A stretch of DNA of 64,000 nt from Rhabdophis nuchalis (lineage: Eukaryota; Chordata; Lepidosauria; Squamata; Natricidae): positions 186,235,462 through 186,299,461 of the forward strand of contig CM077644.1 in assembly GCA_039707465.1 (NCBI GenBank). The letters are read 5' to 3'. The notes beneath the pieces were generated by a model. That model was given only the letters and a program-made list of their open reading frames with translations, had not been told where the DNA came from and did not search any database. A program made the translations under genes and the position numbers. Shown one piece after another: positions 29,863-42,235 of the stretch. How positions within the stretch are numbered: position 1 is the first letter of the stretch; every line of letters begins with the position of its first letter.

Positions 29863-31240
29863 AATTCTCCAGCAAATAATTTAAAAAATGAGCAGGGTAA
29901 GCGAACCCTATTTTTAGACTTTCTGAAGAAAACTAAAGTTCATTAAAAGCCTATATGTGAATGTCTAACTAAGGCCTGCAGCTAAAGAGTGCTACACCTT
30001 CATAATAAGCATGTTCAGTAAAAAAAATAGGTCAATTGCAGATCTAGACATGTCTCCATAAAGCCCAGGGGTCTACATGTACACAAAATATGTCCTGCAA
30101 GGGAATATCATTAAGATCTCCACATATGCAGAATAATGTGCTAGCTAGAGCATATGTTCCAAGGAAACATGTCACTTTTAGCAAAGGAGACAATCATTAA
30201 ACATCCTGAAACATGTTGCAAGGACCACATTTCATTTTGACTTTTAAAAAATCCAGTGGCTTTCCCCCCCCACAAAAGTAAAGGAATACATTCTTAAAGA
30301 AGTGACCTCAAGTGCCAAAGAGGAATTTAAAGGCTCTATAAATCTTTCTACATCATTGGATACATCTTCCAACACCTAGAACAATTCAAGGTTGTGTTTC
30401 TCAGTGTTTACTGAGTTATAGTCCCCAGTAGCAAAGAATTATTGCTATTGACAAACTGCATACAGCTGTTGTGGGAGTTTCAATGAAGAAAATTGGTTAT
30501 TTGGCCAATCCTATTTGGTTGTCATCAGTGGCGTAGCAATTCTAATAAAGCTGAGAAAGAATAGAGGAAAATGGAGGCAATGTCGTGTAATATTTACTAA
30601 ACAACCTGTGAAATTGTCAATAGTTTCCCTTTAGAACCCTGCAAAGAACTTAGGCTGGTAAATAATTGATTTTTAATGCTTGTTAGGTAAATACCAGTGA
30701 CTGGATGTTTCCCTAAAGGATTTAATTTATACTTTGTGGTCCCTGAATTAATACATGGCAAAGCAATCTGCTTTTGTATTATTGTGATGGGCATTATACA
30801 ATAAATCAAATAAGTCTTCTGAGAATTTTTTTAATTCTGATCTGGAATATAGTTTCCATTCCATCAGAGACATTGTACTATTTCCATTGTGCTCTAGAAT
30901 AGCATTATTCAATCTTGGCACTTCAAATTGTATGGACTTCAACACCCACACTTGTTAAAGTTGTTAGGGTTGAGAAACTCTGCTCTGGAATCCTACATTC
31001 ATGGGGAGAGAGTCACATCTATGACTGTGGTTCTCATTCATAAAATGCAGACCAGCTGCATGTTCATATGAAAAAATGGTGCATCACACTTCTTTATGTG
31101 AAGATGATGATGAAGTGTTTGCCTCCAACAGCATTAGAACTGCCTTTCAGAATTATTTTTGATATCCCGACTCTGCCAGACGTTTCTGCCAGCCAATGTG
31201 CCAGAATAATATAGACAATCATCACTTGTAGTACCATCCA
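29863..31240. other. Mostly unassigned sequence
   Basis: Nothing recognised apart from the small hAT MITE at 30900-30982. Confidence 0.4.
30900..30982. mobile_element. Small hAT MITE, decayed, 8-bp target duplication
   Basis: A degenerate relative of the 84-bp element at 4199: TTCAATCTTGGCACTT, TGGACTTCAACACCCACA and AGGGTTGAGAAACTCTG. The flanks CTCTAGAA and CTCTGGAA match at 7 of 8 positions. Confidence 0.75.
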
Positions 31241-31254
31241 TTTTTGAAGAACTA

Positions 31255-31594
31255 AAGGTAAAGGTTCCCCTCGCACATATGTGCTAATAATTCCTGACTC
31301 TAGGAGGAGGTGCTCATCTCCATTTCAAAGCCGAAGAGCCAGTGCTGTCTGAAGACATCTCCGTGGTCACGTGGTCAGCATGACTAAATGCCAAAGGTGC
31401 ATGGAATGCTGTTACCTTCCCTGTTACCAAAGGTGGTTCCTATTTTTCTACTTGCAGTTTTACATGCTTTTGAACTGCTAGGTTGGCAGGAGCTGGGACA
31501 AGTAACGGGAGCTCACTCTGTTACATGGCGCTAGAGATTCGAATTGTCAAATCAACAAGCTCAGTGTCTTAACCACTGAGCTACCACGTCCCTG
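31255..31594 (-). mobile_element. tRNA-derived SINE (family S2) with 14-bp target duplication
   Basis: Antisense order: A box TAGCTCAGTGG (fits the pol III consensus), a degraded B box (AATTCGAATC), the body (CTAGGTTGGCAGGAGCTGG, TTTTACATGC), and the tail ending CCTTTACCTT. TTTTTGAAGAACTA flanks both sides (31241-31254, 31595-31608), the mark of LINE-driven insertion. The 3' tail resembles Bov-B-type ends. Confidence 0.92.
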
Positions 31595-31608
31595 TTTTTG
31601 AAGAACTA

Positions 31609-32424
31609 GCCATATTTAATTAAATATTCCTCTTTGACATCTGGCCTGCTCTATTAATGTTTTTATATTGAAAGTAAAGGATAAATTATAAATTTTGCTG
31701 ACATGTAAGATGAGAGAAATACCGTAAATGAATTTTATTCCTGAAGTTTTTCAGCCTACACAATCAAGCCTTTTTAAAAGCTCTGTGAGCTGTCTGACAG
31801 CAGGGAGTCCCCTTCATGCCAAGAACAACTTCTATTTAATAAAACAGTATGGTGTAATGCAAAGTTCAAAGAAGGTCTGAGAACTAATCAAAGGAGGGAA
31901 GTCAAAGATGATGGATCAAAAGGTCTGGTTGCTCTTTGTTGAAGTTTTGGTTGGATAACATTAATATCTTCTTTAGTGGCTGTTCAAGAATTCTAATGAG
32001 GGTATATATTAAAGAAAGAGTAGGATAAAGAAGAAAAACCAAAAAACTTATTGTTGTCTAGAAACTGGAAATTATGATGTGATAGGATGATAAAAATCAC
32101 ACTTTAAATAATTATAAAAATAAAGATTTCATGAATCCGATAGTTGTAATTCTGGTTATGAATTTGAATTGACCAGACATACAGCTTTTATCCACACACA
32201 TTAGAAATTTCATTGTCTACCACTTTTTGAAATTCCTCCACACATATTTTTCATACTATAAATATTTGTGCTTTGAAAGGAAAATATTGGTTTTAAAGAT
32301 TTTTCCATTAAATATTTATTTCATGCAATTTTGTTTATTTATTATATATTCTTTATTTACATTTTTTTAAATACTTTAAATACTTTGTTTATTTTATTTA
32401 TACTTTATAGAAAGTATAGAAATG
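31609..32424. other. Unassigned sequence
   Basis: AT-rich, nothing recognised. Confidence 0.4.
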
Positions 32425-32429
32425 GAAAA

Positions 32430-32518
32430 TAATACCATACCATACCATACCACACCACACCACACCACAACACAACACAACACAACACAACACAACACAA
32501 CACAACACAACACAACAT
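32430..32518. repeat. Pentanucleotide array with stepwise unit change
   Basis: Units run from ATACC (about 4) to ACACC (about 4) to ACAAC (about 11) without breaks of phase, ending in ATAAC. Confidence 0.93.
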
Positions 32519-32757
32519 AACCAATGTTGACTGATTTATGAATTCAGTGGAAAAGTTGAAAAAATTTCAACTTTACATCATATAATATATGAAGATCGAA
32601 TTGTTAATGGTTGTTTGTAGTAATAGTACAGTAATTGATACAAGAGAGATAAAACAAATATGGAAAATATTGAAATATCATTGTCAACATCTTGGATATT
32701 TTAGTAAATGCTCCCTATTTACAAGAACCTCTAGTACAAAAACTTCAGTCATTAGCA

Positions 32758-33118
32758 ATGTTGGAAGAAATTTCCATCTGGTTCAGTTCCAAGCCAGGAG
32801 AAAGGCACAAAGACAAAATGGAGGCTGAAGGCTGATTAGAAAGATGGTTTAGTGATGAAGCAGAACTACATGGATGGTCCTGGGCAGCTGACCACATGGA
32901 GTTGACAGTGAGGGGGTTTTATACCTTCTCTTGGACTTTGCACTTGAGTTTCCTGTTTCTGTGCAAGAACGTGTATCCTATTGGCAGATGTAGGGGTGGG
33001 TGATGCAATGTCCTTTGGAGATTGTGCAATGCAGTGAGCTCTGTGGCTAGATGGCAGTGGGTTAATCCTATTATGTCCTGGAGGGTCATATCTTAATCCC
33101 ATCACCCTAGTAGCTGAA
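32758..33118 (-). repeat. LTR-like repeat family C, copy 1
   Basis: Homologous to 41840-42222 in the same orientation. In antisense it has a CCAAT box (GCCAATAGG near 32978), a TATA box (GGTATAAAACC near 32918) and ends TTCTTCCAACA, exactly where homology between the copies stops. These are features of an LTR. No internal coding part is present, so it may be a solo LTR. Confidence 0.6.
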
Positions 33119-33399
33119 GGTCTTTTGTCTTGTAGATAGGCTGGCCCAATCCTGCTGGGACTATTAAGAAAGACTTGATGGCTGCTTTCTCTCTTCAAAT
33201 CTGAAGAAGGACACAGCATATTGAGAGAGATCAATCTATATTCTAATACAAAACACACATACAGAGTCACAGTCAGGGTCAGAGAGATACTGCAAACTCT
33301 CACATAATACCATACAAGGGCTTAATTTCACAAGTCAGCAAATAATGCTTAGGATCATGAAATGCACAGTAGATTAGAGACCTACATGGAGGGGAGGGG

Positions 33400-33990
33400 G
33401 AGATACCAGATGTTCAAGTTGGCTTTAGAAAAGGCTAAGGAACATGATACAGTACATTATTACTAATACATGCTGAAAAGTTGAAATTTTAAGCGAAAGA
33501 ATGCTGTAAAAAGTCAGTATGTGTTTCACTGATTGTGGAAAGACCTTTAATTGTGTTGATCACATCGAGCTGTGAAATATGCTTAGAAAAATGCCACAGA
33601 ACAGCTCATTTCCTCTTGTGAAACCTATATCCAGGCAAAGAAGGCACAGAATGGATAGAACATGATAAAATATACAGTTCCAGGTTGGCATTGAAACATG
33701 GCATCTTATTTACATTCTCCTCTTATTCATTCAACCTATATGCTGAATATTTATTAAGGATTAGAAGAAGAGGAGTGTGGTTTTAAAAGGGGAGGAAACA
33801 CCAATAACCTCAATAAACTCAAGCTCTGTAAGTAAAAAATCAAGGAGCACAGGCAAAAATAGAATTAGAATTAAACATAAAGAAAAACAAACTAATGATG
33901 ACAGGTAACACAGCAGCCTCAGAATTCACAGTGAAGATATCAAAACCTCCATCTTTTAGGATTAACCATCAACAGAAAAGAGACAAACCT
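33400..33990 (+). pseudogene. RTE/Bov-B LINE reverse transcriptase relic
   Basis: Broken conceptual translation shows the RT order of Bov-B: FQVGFRKG.GT, then LL.NLYPGKEGTEW, then FNLYAEYLLRIRR (before the lost YADD region), then a K-rich stretch resembling the EESEKVGLKLN..KT motif. Many stops and frameshifts. Bov-B is the LINE whose tail is shared by Sauria SINEs. Confidence 0.65.
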
Positions 33991-34298
33991 TTAAGAAATA
34001 TGCTGCTTGTTAGCAATTGGTAGAGCTGTTGGATTCAGATGCCATGACCACCTACAAAGATCGGAACAGTGCAAGCAGTGGTATTCTCTGTCACCCACTG
34101 TGGAACTGAAGGTTGTTTTTTACAGAAGCAGGATAAGGAAGAATATTGGCATTTTTAAACTTTGTTCTTGGAATAGACTCCTAAGAAAACAGAAATGTCA
34201 TCAAACCAACCAACCCAGCATTCTTATTTGAGGCCCAAATTACTAGGTTCAAATTATCTTACTTCACTCATAATATGTGAAAACCTAGCTGTCAAGAT

Positions 34299-34928
34299 CA
34301 GGGCCCCACACCCTTGAGCCATGGCCCATTACCAGCCTGTGGCCTATTTGGAACTAGGCCATGTGAAAATTGGGCTAGTGTGCATTCACGCACAGCTAGA
34401 CTCACGGGAACAATGGGCTGGCTCACAAGTGCATCAGGGGTGAAATCTACAGGTTTGGACCGGTTCACCCAAACCGGTAGTAAAAAATGCTACTGGTTCA
34501 GGTGAACCAGTAGTTCTGACTATCATCTGTTTGACAATCAGCTGTGCTGCATGATTTATATTCGCTAGAAAGAAGGAAATTCTGTTTTCTAGTGAATCTA
34601 AATCGCGTGGCACAGCTGTTCCCCCCTCGCTGTTCTATTTACCTTTGCAGACTCAGAAAAGGCTTCTTAATCCTCCTTTTTCAGTGCTGCACGGTAGCAC
34701 CTGTGGTACGCATGCAGGCAAAGTGTGTGTTTTGTGCGCATGCGCTGCAAAGCAAACAGGTAGCTGACTTCAGAACATTTTACCCCTGAAGTGAATGCAT
34801 GTTCGCATCAGCCTGCTGCTTGTATGAGTTGAGCTCCACATGTATGTGCATGCTGGCCACTCTTGTGGCCCAGTTTTCCACTTCCTCCCTCCAGTTGGGA
34901 CGCCAAGCTGCAAAGGTTGGGGACTCTG
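34299..34928. mobile_element. hAT-type MITE, outer element of a nest
   Basis: Starts CAGGGCCCCACACCC and ends GGTTGGGGACTCTG. Flanks GTCAAGAT (34291-34298) and GTCTAGAT (34929-34936) match at 7 of 8. The element's own length is about 268 bp once the inner MITE and one duplication are removed. Phrases such as TGGCCTATTTGGAACTAGGCC belong to a common squamate hAT family. Confidence 0.85.
34435..34788. mobile_element. hAT-type MITE, inner element of a nest
   Basis: Termini CAGGGGTGAAATCTAC and the complement of CAGGGGTAAAATGTTC; flanks AAGTGCAT and AAGTGAAT match at 7 of 8. Contains ACCGGTTC/GAACCAG motifs related to family A and to the element at 44894. Confidence 0.88.
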
Positions 34929-34939
34929 GTCTAGATAAG

Positions 34940-37280
34940 TTTCTAATGCTAAGAAAGGTAGAAATAAGATGATAATCAACAGCGAGGTGGATGAGGTAAG
35001 TTACAATAGTGGTGGGTAGCCTTTTGGGAAACTTGAAGGATAAGGTTAAGGCCAGATCATCATGGGGAAAAAATCCACAATGTCAAGTTGGTTGTTCAGA
35101 GTTGATTTGATGGGACATAAGTAATCAGTTAATTTTAGAAGGGATAGGAGAAACATTTATGAGGAACATTTTTGTTTTATAACACTCAAAAAAGACCTTT
35201 TCTAAAAGAACTGGTAAGTACAGTTTTCAGCTACCCTTATGATTATGAACAAGCATGACATGTGCATCATCCATGATAAAATTGTACTGTAATGCTAGAA
35301 AAAAAATTACCCAGCGGCTTTTCTTTTAATTTCCCTTTACATAGTTTACTTCTTTGGTAAAACATGAACTAATACGCAGAAGCACCACGAGTATCTAATA
35401 TACTAATAAAGTATTTGAGTAGATATTTTATTTTCATATTTCAAAATGGTTGTGCGTGTACATGCATACCATAAGCGAGACATAGTATTTTTATTTAGAC
35501 AGACAAATACCTGGGAGCCATCAAAGCTACGTAACCTAAAGAAGAGATGTGAGGATAAAATTGGGGCTCCATATTTACATCCACATCTATGACTTTTATC
35601 TTAAATGTGGATCATGCTGTCACTGAGAATTGGAACACAGCATGCTTAGCTTTTATGTTCCATTTTTAATGGTTTTTTTCATTATGAAACTCCCAAGGTA
35701 GAATCCATGACTGAATTGAAATTTCAAGCCAATTTTTTGATGTTCTTTTTATTATTTCAAATAGATCTGAACTGAAGTTTGTATTGTAGTTTTCAGAATA
35801 AATGACCGTTCTCTGGCATTAAACTATTATATACCTACCGTAGTAGCTATTTCTGTTCAGCATAATACAAGAGGAAAAAGAAGTCTTTGATTTATAGGGT
35901 CTCTTGCTCAAGCAGGAGATTGGAGGTCACTTCCAACTCTTTTATTCTGTATTCTGAATTTTAAAATACAAAGTTGATGTTAATTTTTTTCTTTAAAAAC
36001 CAGAGCCCAAGCACTGTGTACATGTGTCTTTGGAGAACTCTTTGGAACAAGAAATTGATAATGGGGAGATCCAGGATGCAACCACATTAAAGGCGAGATG
36101 GATCCACCTGTCCTTGACCAAATTTTAAAAAAAGCCAGCTTATAATTTATTATCACTCATTGGCATCTACAGAAGAGTAAAACATGTCAATTGTAATTGA
36201 ACCACTGCCCTCTTCATGACACCCATAAAAAGGGCAGAGAGCTCAGCTTCAATCACTTGATTGTGGCAGCCATTTTGACTTTTACTAAGCATACATCACA
36301 CCCACATCCTGTCATCCGTCTGCTACAGTTTATCTGCTATTCTGAGAAGCTGCCAAATGTAACGCCTAAAAAAAGAAGATGGAATTGATTCCCCACAACT
36401 TTGTTTCTTTCCCACCAAAGTCACTAGCCAGGGTGGGGGTGGGGAATGAACATTCCTCCTTCTCAGTATGGATTAGGGATGCAGAGGAAGTGAATAGTGA
36501 CAGATGACAGAAAGTGGATGTTTCACTGACTAATGCATTCAAACGGAGCTTGACTAACAACTGACCAGCTGTGGGAGGTAGCTTGCATGGGGAAGCAACA
36601 CAAATCTTTTTCTCCTTCGTGTTGTGCCGAGCAAATGCACAAAAACAGTTTTTCAAAGCAGACTGCAGTTTGGCGCGGGCAATTCACTAAGTCGGGAAGT
36701 AGATGAACAAAAACAAGCTGAAAATGAGTTTGATGCAGAAAATATGCCTGTGGCAAATGAAATACGAAGAAAAACTGTCAAGAGTCTAATAATGAGACTT
36801 CTATCTAGTGTTTTCATATGATAGATGAGGCACTAACCATATTCAACAGAAGCTTTTCCAAAATAAAAATAAAAAATACAACCAGCACCAAACAAATCCA
36901 TGCCTTTTTGCAACTTTAAGCATGTGATCTAAAATATAGCAGCTCACTGATCTTTGTTAAAAATTTTTTTTTTAAAAAAAACATTAACTAGTCTATTTAT
37001 AAAATATTTGCAGCTGTGTTGGCTTGTTAGGAAAAAATAACACACTGTTAGAATAATTCCTTTATTAGAACAAACTCAAACATTATGATAAGACAGCAAG
37101 CTTTATTTGACTCTTCATGTTAGATGCTGGGTTAAACAAAAATGCTAAGAAAAACTCCTTTGTTTGTCCAGAATAATTTTAGAAAACCTCCACCCCTAAA
37201 ACAACCATCATTAAAACATTAAACAAAAGGGATGGTTTAAGGGGAATTGTAGTATGTATGTATGTGGGAAAGGGTTGAAT
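34940..37280. other. Mostly unassigned sequence
   Basis: A CR1 3' terminus relic lies at 35898-35952 (CAAGCAGGAGATTGGA...CTTCCAACTC...ATTCTGTATTCTG). Elsewhere nothing recognised; short frames near 36.4-36.8 kb on both strands show no family resemblance. Confidence 0.4.
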
Positions 37281-37284
37281 TAGT

Positions 37285-37760
37285 CTTCATTCATTCATTC
37301 ATTCATTCAACTTATTAACCGCCCCCTCTCCCCAAAGGGACTCGGGGCGGTGCACAGGCAAATATAAAAATACAATACATCACAATAAATACATAAATAC
37401 ATTAAAACTATATTAAATTACACCCTGTGCTAAAAACTACCCCATTAAAATCCCTAAAGCCCAATTTAACATTTCTCTACTAAACAACTAAGGCTAAAAA
37501 CGGTAGGTTAGGCCAGGCCGGCCTGTTGGAAAAAGTAGGTTTTTAGTTGCTGACGGAAGGAGCGGAGGTCCGGGATAGATCTAAGTTTGGGGGGTAGGTC
37601 GTTCCAGAGGGTCGGACCCGCAACAGAGAAGGCCCTTCCCCTGGGCATCACCCGCTGGCATTGCCTAGTGGATGGCACCCGGAGAAGCCCCTCTCTGTGG
37701 GAGCGAATCGGCCGAAGGGATGTATGGGGTAGGATGCGATCCCGCAGATAACTAGGTCCC
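37285..37760 (-). mobile_element. L2-clade LINE copy 5, 3' fragment
   Basis: Encodes only the last 88 or so residues of ORF2 (GPSYLRDRILPHT, SHREGLLRVPSTR, FSVAGPTLWNDLPP, LKTYFFQQAGLA) and the 3' UTR, with a (TTCA)n tail at 37285-37309 instead of the (ATT)n of other copies. 5'-truncated at about 37760. Confidence 0.9.
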
Positions 37761-37969
37761 AGTCTTGAGAGTTTGTCACCTTGCTTCCCATCCTTTCCCA
37801 ACCTTCCACCACAAAGTTCTTTGGTTGTATGACTAAAATGCAAGAAACTAATTGCAGATCTCTTTGGTTGCTATTTTTAAAAATCTGATTTCAATATTTC
37901 AAATCTTTAAAAATATTCTCCCTGTTCCAAAATACGGGTTTCCCCATTGATTTTGCTTGTTAGAAGATC

Positions 37970-38147
37970 ACAAAAGGTGATCCCATAACCCCCGGAACTG
38001 CAACTGTCATAAATATGGGACGGTTGCCAAGCATCTGAATTTTGATCATGTGATGGGGATGCTACACAGTCATAAGTCATTTTTTCAATGCCATTCTAAC
38101 TTCAAACAGTCACTAAATGAACTGTTGTATGTCGAGGATTACCTGTA
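37970..38147 (-). mobile_element. T1-family Tigger-like MITE fragment
   Basis: Antisense begins TACAGGTAATCCTCGACATAC, the terminal repeat of the family, then CATTTAGTGAC, TTGGCAACCGTCCC and TATTTATGACAGTTGCAG. The other end is lost. Confidence 0.75.
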
Positions 38148-38149
38148 CA

Positions 38150-39384
38150 TTACCCAATTCCTGATCAGTTTGATAGAAAAAGATATTTCCTCTAAGGCAA
38201 AGCTGTTTTCTGAATATAGAGGCATAGCCACATTTCTAAGAGTTTTTTATTTCCTTTTTTTTATCCTGACATATTATTGATGCAAGTTAAAGAGGGTGAA
38301 AACTGGGTGATAAATAACAGTAAACTTTTTTTCAGCTCCTGTTTTAACATGAAGCAGGCAAAAAAAAATTATTCATAATTGTCACCATAGAGCCTGGAAA
38401 AAGCTTATTTTGGATTAAGCAAGACTAAACACATACTGCAAGTCAGGAAAAGCTTCCAGTTAGTAGACAGCAAATCAAAGGGCCTCCTAGTTGCCAACAT
38501 ATTGCCAATAGAGGTTTATATCCAGTATAATTTTAATGGTCCACATAAGAAGCAAGCCAGGTATAATTTTACGATAAACTTGAAACATATCTTCTTTTTC
38601 ATTCTGCAAGGAAATGGGTGCACCTGCTTTGTGAGTTTCAGTATTTAACTGTATGGCTAGCCGCTATGGCCTTGATTTTACAATTGACTAGTTGCTGCAA
38701 ATTATCATAAAGCTAGTCTTTATTTATCCCTACAATGTACCAGAGCACTCTCCTTGCTCTCTACCTATTACAGTAGGCTTCTAATTTGATTTTCCTTTGC
38801 TCAGGCTTAAAGATTTTGAAGCGTAAAAACAGGGAATACAGAAATATTGTTGTATCTCTGTTAGTATATCATTAGTATATCATCTGAAATAAGAATTAAA
38901 AACCCTGCTTCATCTTGTCAGTGGCTTCATTGGCTTCAGAAGCAAATGGATTTTTTTTCCATTGTCCTGAAAACAGAACCAGAAATGGTCTTCTTAGGTC
39001 AAGTGGAAAGATCCTAGCTATATAATTAAGCAGATTTCATTCAAGAGTCTTGATTTAGACAAACAATGCTCATTGTTCTCTGTGTTAATGTTCCTCTGTG
39101 TTAATGTTCATGTTCATGTACTGGGTTATCCTTCCCTGACATAGTCTAGTTTAGTTGTGCTGCTATGAGAGCTAAATCTCATCATTTTACTATCGCTGCT
39201 AAGAAGGCAATGCCGAACCGCAGGACCGTATTTTCAATTGGCTTTTGGAAAAGAATGCAAGAGGCATAACAATGAAGACAGAAACAAAGTAAAGGAACAA
39301 AATATTTCATGTCAAATCTTTCATGTATGTTGCATTCTTCTCTTCCTCCATCTTCCCTGAATCTTTACACTTTGCAAGTTCAGG
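38150..39384. other. Unassigned sequence
   Basis: Short duplications (CTCTGTGTTAATGTTC twice near 39080) only. Confidence 0.4.
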
Positions 39385-39872
39385 TCAGTGCTGGGGCCCA
39401 GGACCCTGGACAGCACCCCGAGGTGAGGTATTTTAATGCAGATTTGGGTTAATGTCAGGATTCCAAATAGCATCCAAAAGTAAATCAGAGTCCAAGGCAA
39501 AGTATTGTTTAAAGTTCCAATTAATAAGAGAGCCATGTTGGCCCCTCTGGGAAAACCTGAATCTGAAAGCTTCCCGGTTTTCCCCACCTAGTTGAAAGTT
39601 CAAGATCTTGCCCCCACACCCACAAGTCCATCACATGGTCCAACCTTCCACTGCCAATGCTGGCAATTCCACCCATCCAGTTCCAGTCAGGTGCATAAAT
39701 GCAAAGAGAAAGGATGACCTTGGCTTTCTAGAAAGAGTTTTGTTATGGCTATATCGCATCTCACTCCTATAATCCCCCCTCCCATTTCCCCACAATAGAA
39801 AAAGGCCTAGTAGAATAATAGAAAGTGTGGCAGGCCAAAGATCCAAAAGAAAAGATGGCTGCAGGTCTGACA
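39385..39872 (-). repeat. LTR-like repeat family B, copy 2
   Basis: Same content and orientation as 17900-18365: in antisense TGTCAGACCTGCAGCC, a GGAAGCTTTCAGATTCAGG-type stretch, ATTCCTGACATTAACCC and the primer-site-like GGGGTGCTGTCCAGGGTCC. The two copies share flanks on both sides of the internal CTGACA, so that is not the LTR end. Confidence 0.5.
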
Positions 39873-40940
39873 TATGTTTTGTGTATGTATATTACAGTAT
39901 GTGCACAAGAACACAACTCTATATTTTGTGTTTAGATATACAAAAGCTAAAGCACCTTTTGCTTACCTCAGTTAGCATTTATAATTATCAAAATTATAAT
40001 AACCTTCCTAAAGAGATGTTACCACACATGCACTATTACAAAGAAATACATTTGATAACTGAGGCATCTCCATTAGTATCTCAGTTAAAGTGGAACGAGT
40101 TAGTAATGCCAACCTGCCTGGGGTTTGATTCCTTGTTTCTGCAGGTCATGATTGATCTGTTTTGTTCCCTAAAATTCAGTGGAAGGTGCCCAACTTTTTT
40201 TTGAAGGTAGATTAGTCCTGTACCAAATACCAAAATAATTTCTCTTTTGCAAGTTTGACCTTTTCACCAGCTGATACCATGACTCACCACAATAAAAAAG
40301 CAGGTCTTTTTTTTTTTGTTATCTTCCATCACCAGTTATTTTCTGGAAACGTAGACAATACATTTCTAGCAAGCATCTCAGCAGGAGGAAAGGTCACCAT
40401 AACAGCCAGGCTGGAAACAAAAGAGAAATTTATCTAAGTTATACTTGAATCAAAGTACCATTGCGCAACATGCTACAGACACACTATGGTCTTCAATATT
40501 CACAAATTTCTGAATTTTGCAGAACAATTCTTCAATAAAATAATGTTTAAAATGTTTACATGAGAAATCAATGGCTGCTGAAGAGTCATAATTGCCCCTA
40601 CTTTTACTACATTTGGACTAGAAAGCAATGAAAGCATTTAATAATCACTGTTAATCAACCTAGTGATCAGATATTTTCTTCAAATAAATTGTTCCCTCAT
40701 AATGGGTGCATCAATGTAGGCTCTTTCATAACAGTTGTAGGGCCTGGATTAATCAGACGTACTGATTGATCAATACTATAACTTTGTTGATTGTGAAATT
40801 TTCAATCCAGCAAAACTGATTTTGTGGTAAGAAGAATGTGGTTTCTTCGGTATCTATGCAAGGAAATGATGGAAAAACCGCTGATGCAGTCCTCACCAAC
40901 TTCTCAGGATATCCTTCTCTGGTAGAAATTTGACACTCCA
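39873..40940. other. Unassigned sequence
   Basis: Nothing recognised. Confidence 0.4.
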
Positions 40941-41012
40941 TCTTCCTTCCTTCCTTCCTTCCTTCCTTCCTTCCTTCCTTCCTTCCTTCCTTCCTTCCCT
41001 CCTTCCTTCCTT
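40941..41012. repeat. (TTCC)n microsatellite
   Basis: About 17 TTCC units with one CCCT interruption near the right end. Confidence 0.95.
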
Positions 41013-41013
41013 G

Positions 41014-41132
41014 AAAGTCCAGTTATCATGATCGTCCAGTTATCATGATCGTTTCCATCAGCAATGCTAGACAAAGAAAGTTAAAGAAAGTCCAGTTATC
41101 ATGATTGTTTCCATCAGCAATGCTAGACAAAA
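41014..41132. repeat. Local tandem duplication
   Basis: GTCCAGTTATCATGATCG occurs at 41018 and 41034 back to back and, with one change, at about 41090. Each of the last two is followed by TTTCCATCAGCAATGCTAGACAA (in part), giving a unit of about 57 bases next to the TTCC array. Confidence 0.85.
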
Positions 41133-41838
41133 AACCCGATAATGAGCCAAAGGGCACTATTTACTGTCATTTCCCATGTTTAGAATCAACCTACTCAGAG
41201 TGGAGGCATCAGTGTTTTCTGCAAAAAAAATTTTTAAAGTTAATTAATTAGTGTGCTTATTTTAAGCTTATTTTAAGTCAAAAGCTAGACGTCTTCATGT
41301 CTTGTTTAATTCACTGTAGCTGTAATTAATTCCAACAGGATGGTGGGATTGTGTGGGTAGTGTTGTTTGAGAAGCCTAAAAATATCATTTGAAGCAATTA
41401 CTTTAGGCAGTTACTCCTATTATAATTCAGTGTGTATAAAGGCTGTATTTCTGTGCCAGTCTTGTCTGTCCTTTCTTCTTTCTTTCCCAATGCCTAAATC
41501 TCATATAAAAGTAGGAAATCAAATGTCAAAAGTATATTTGACCCACAACACATGGTTTGTATTGCTTTAAAAACAGGGTCATTTCCCCTCTTTGTAAGTG
41601 GTATGGTTGGCTTCATCTGAAGGGCATCCATCACTGAGCATATTATTTAGGGCTATCTTATATCGACCCAAGCAAGGTGGTTCCAAGTGATAGTATTGTG
41701 AAAACGATGTGCTGTTGAACAATATTGTTTAAAACAACAATATAGAGAGGCAAAGGCATAGAACTTAAACAATTAACATGGCCAGTTTCTTTTTTCAACC
41801 TTTCATTAATTCTTGACTTAGACAAAGGAAAACAAATT
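41133..41838. other. Unassigned sequence
   Basis: Nothing recognised. Confidence 0.4.
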
Positions 41839-41839
41839 G

Positions 41840-42222
41840 TTGGAAGAAATGTCCTTCTGGGATCAGTTCCAAGTGGGGAAAAAGACACTGGAAACATGAA
41901 GGCTGCTTGGAAAGATGGTAGGCAGGATCACATGGCTTGAGCTCCTGAACAGAAAAGGGGAATCACATACTTCCAGATGTTTGGTGAAGAAGAAAAAGAG
42001 ATGCTGAAATTCCCTGGTTTTATGCCCTCTCTGGGCTTTGATCTTGATCTTGTATTCTGATTGGTTGTCAGACTCCCATGGGGTCATGCAGGGACAACTC
42101 TGTAGGCTGTGTTTTGAGTCCAAGTTTGGTTGAACATTGCTTCTTCCCAGGTGCCCTGTGGTGAGATGGGTAAAGGCTATTACTATCATGCCTTAATCCC
42201 ATCACCCTGGAGCTGAAGGGTG
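41840..42222 (-). repeat. LTR-like repeat family C, copy 2
   Basis: Antisense: GGTGATGGGATTAAG at the start, a CCAATCAG box near 42062, a GGCATAAAACC TATA-like box near 42020, and the terminus TTCTTCCAACA at 41840. It directly abuts the 5' end of an L2 copy. Confidence 0.6.
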
Positions 42223-42235
42223 GGGGGTATTGTTA

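Noticed and set aside
29669..29884. Gly/Glu/Arg-rich small protein
   Set aside because: It is the translation of the GA-repeat tract.
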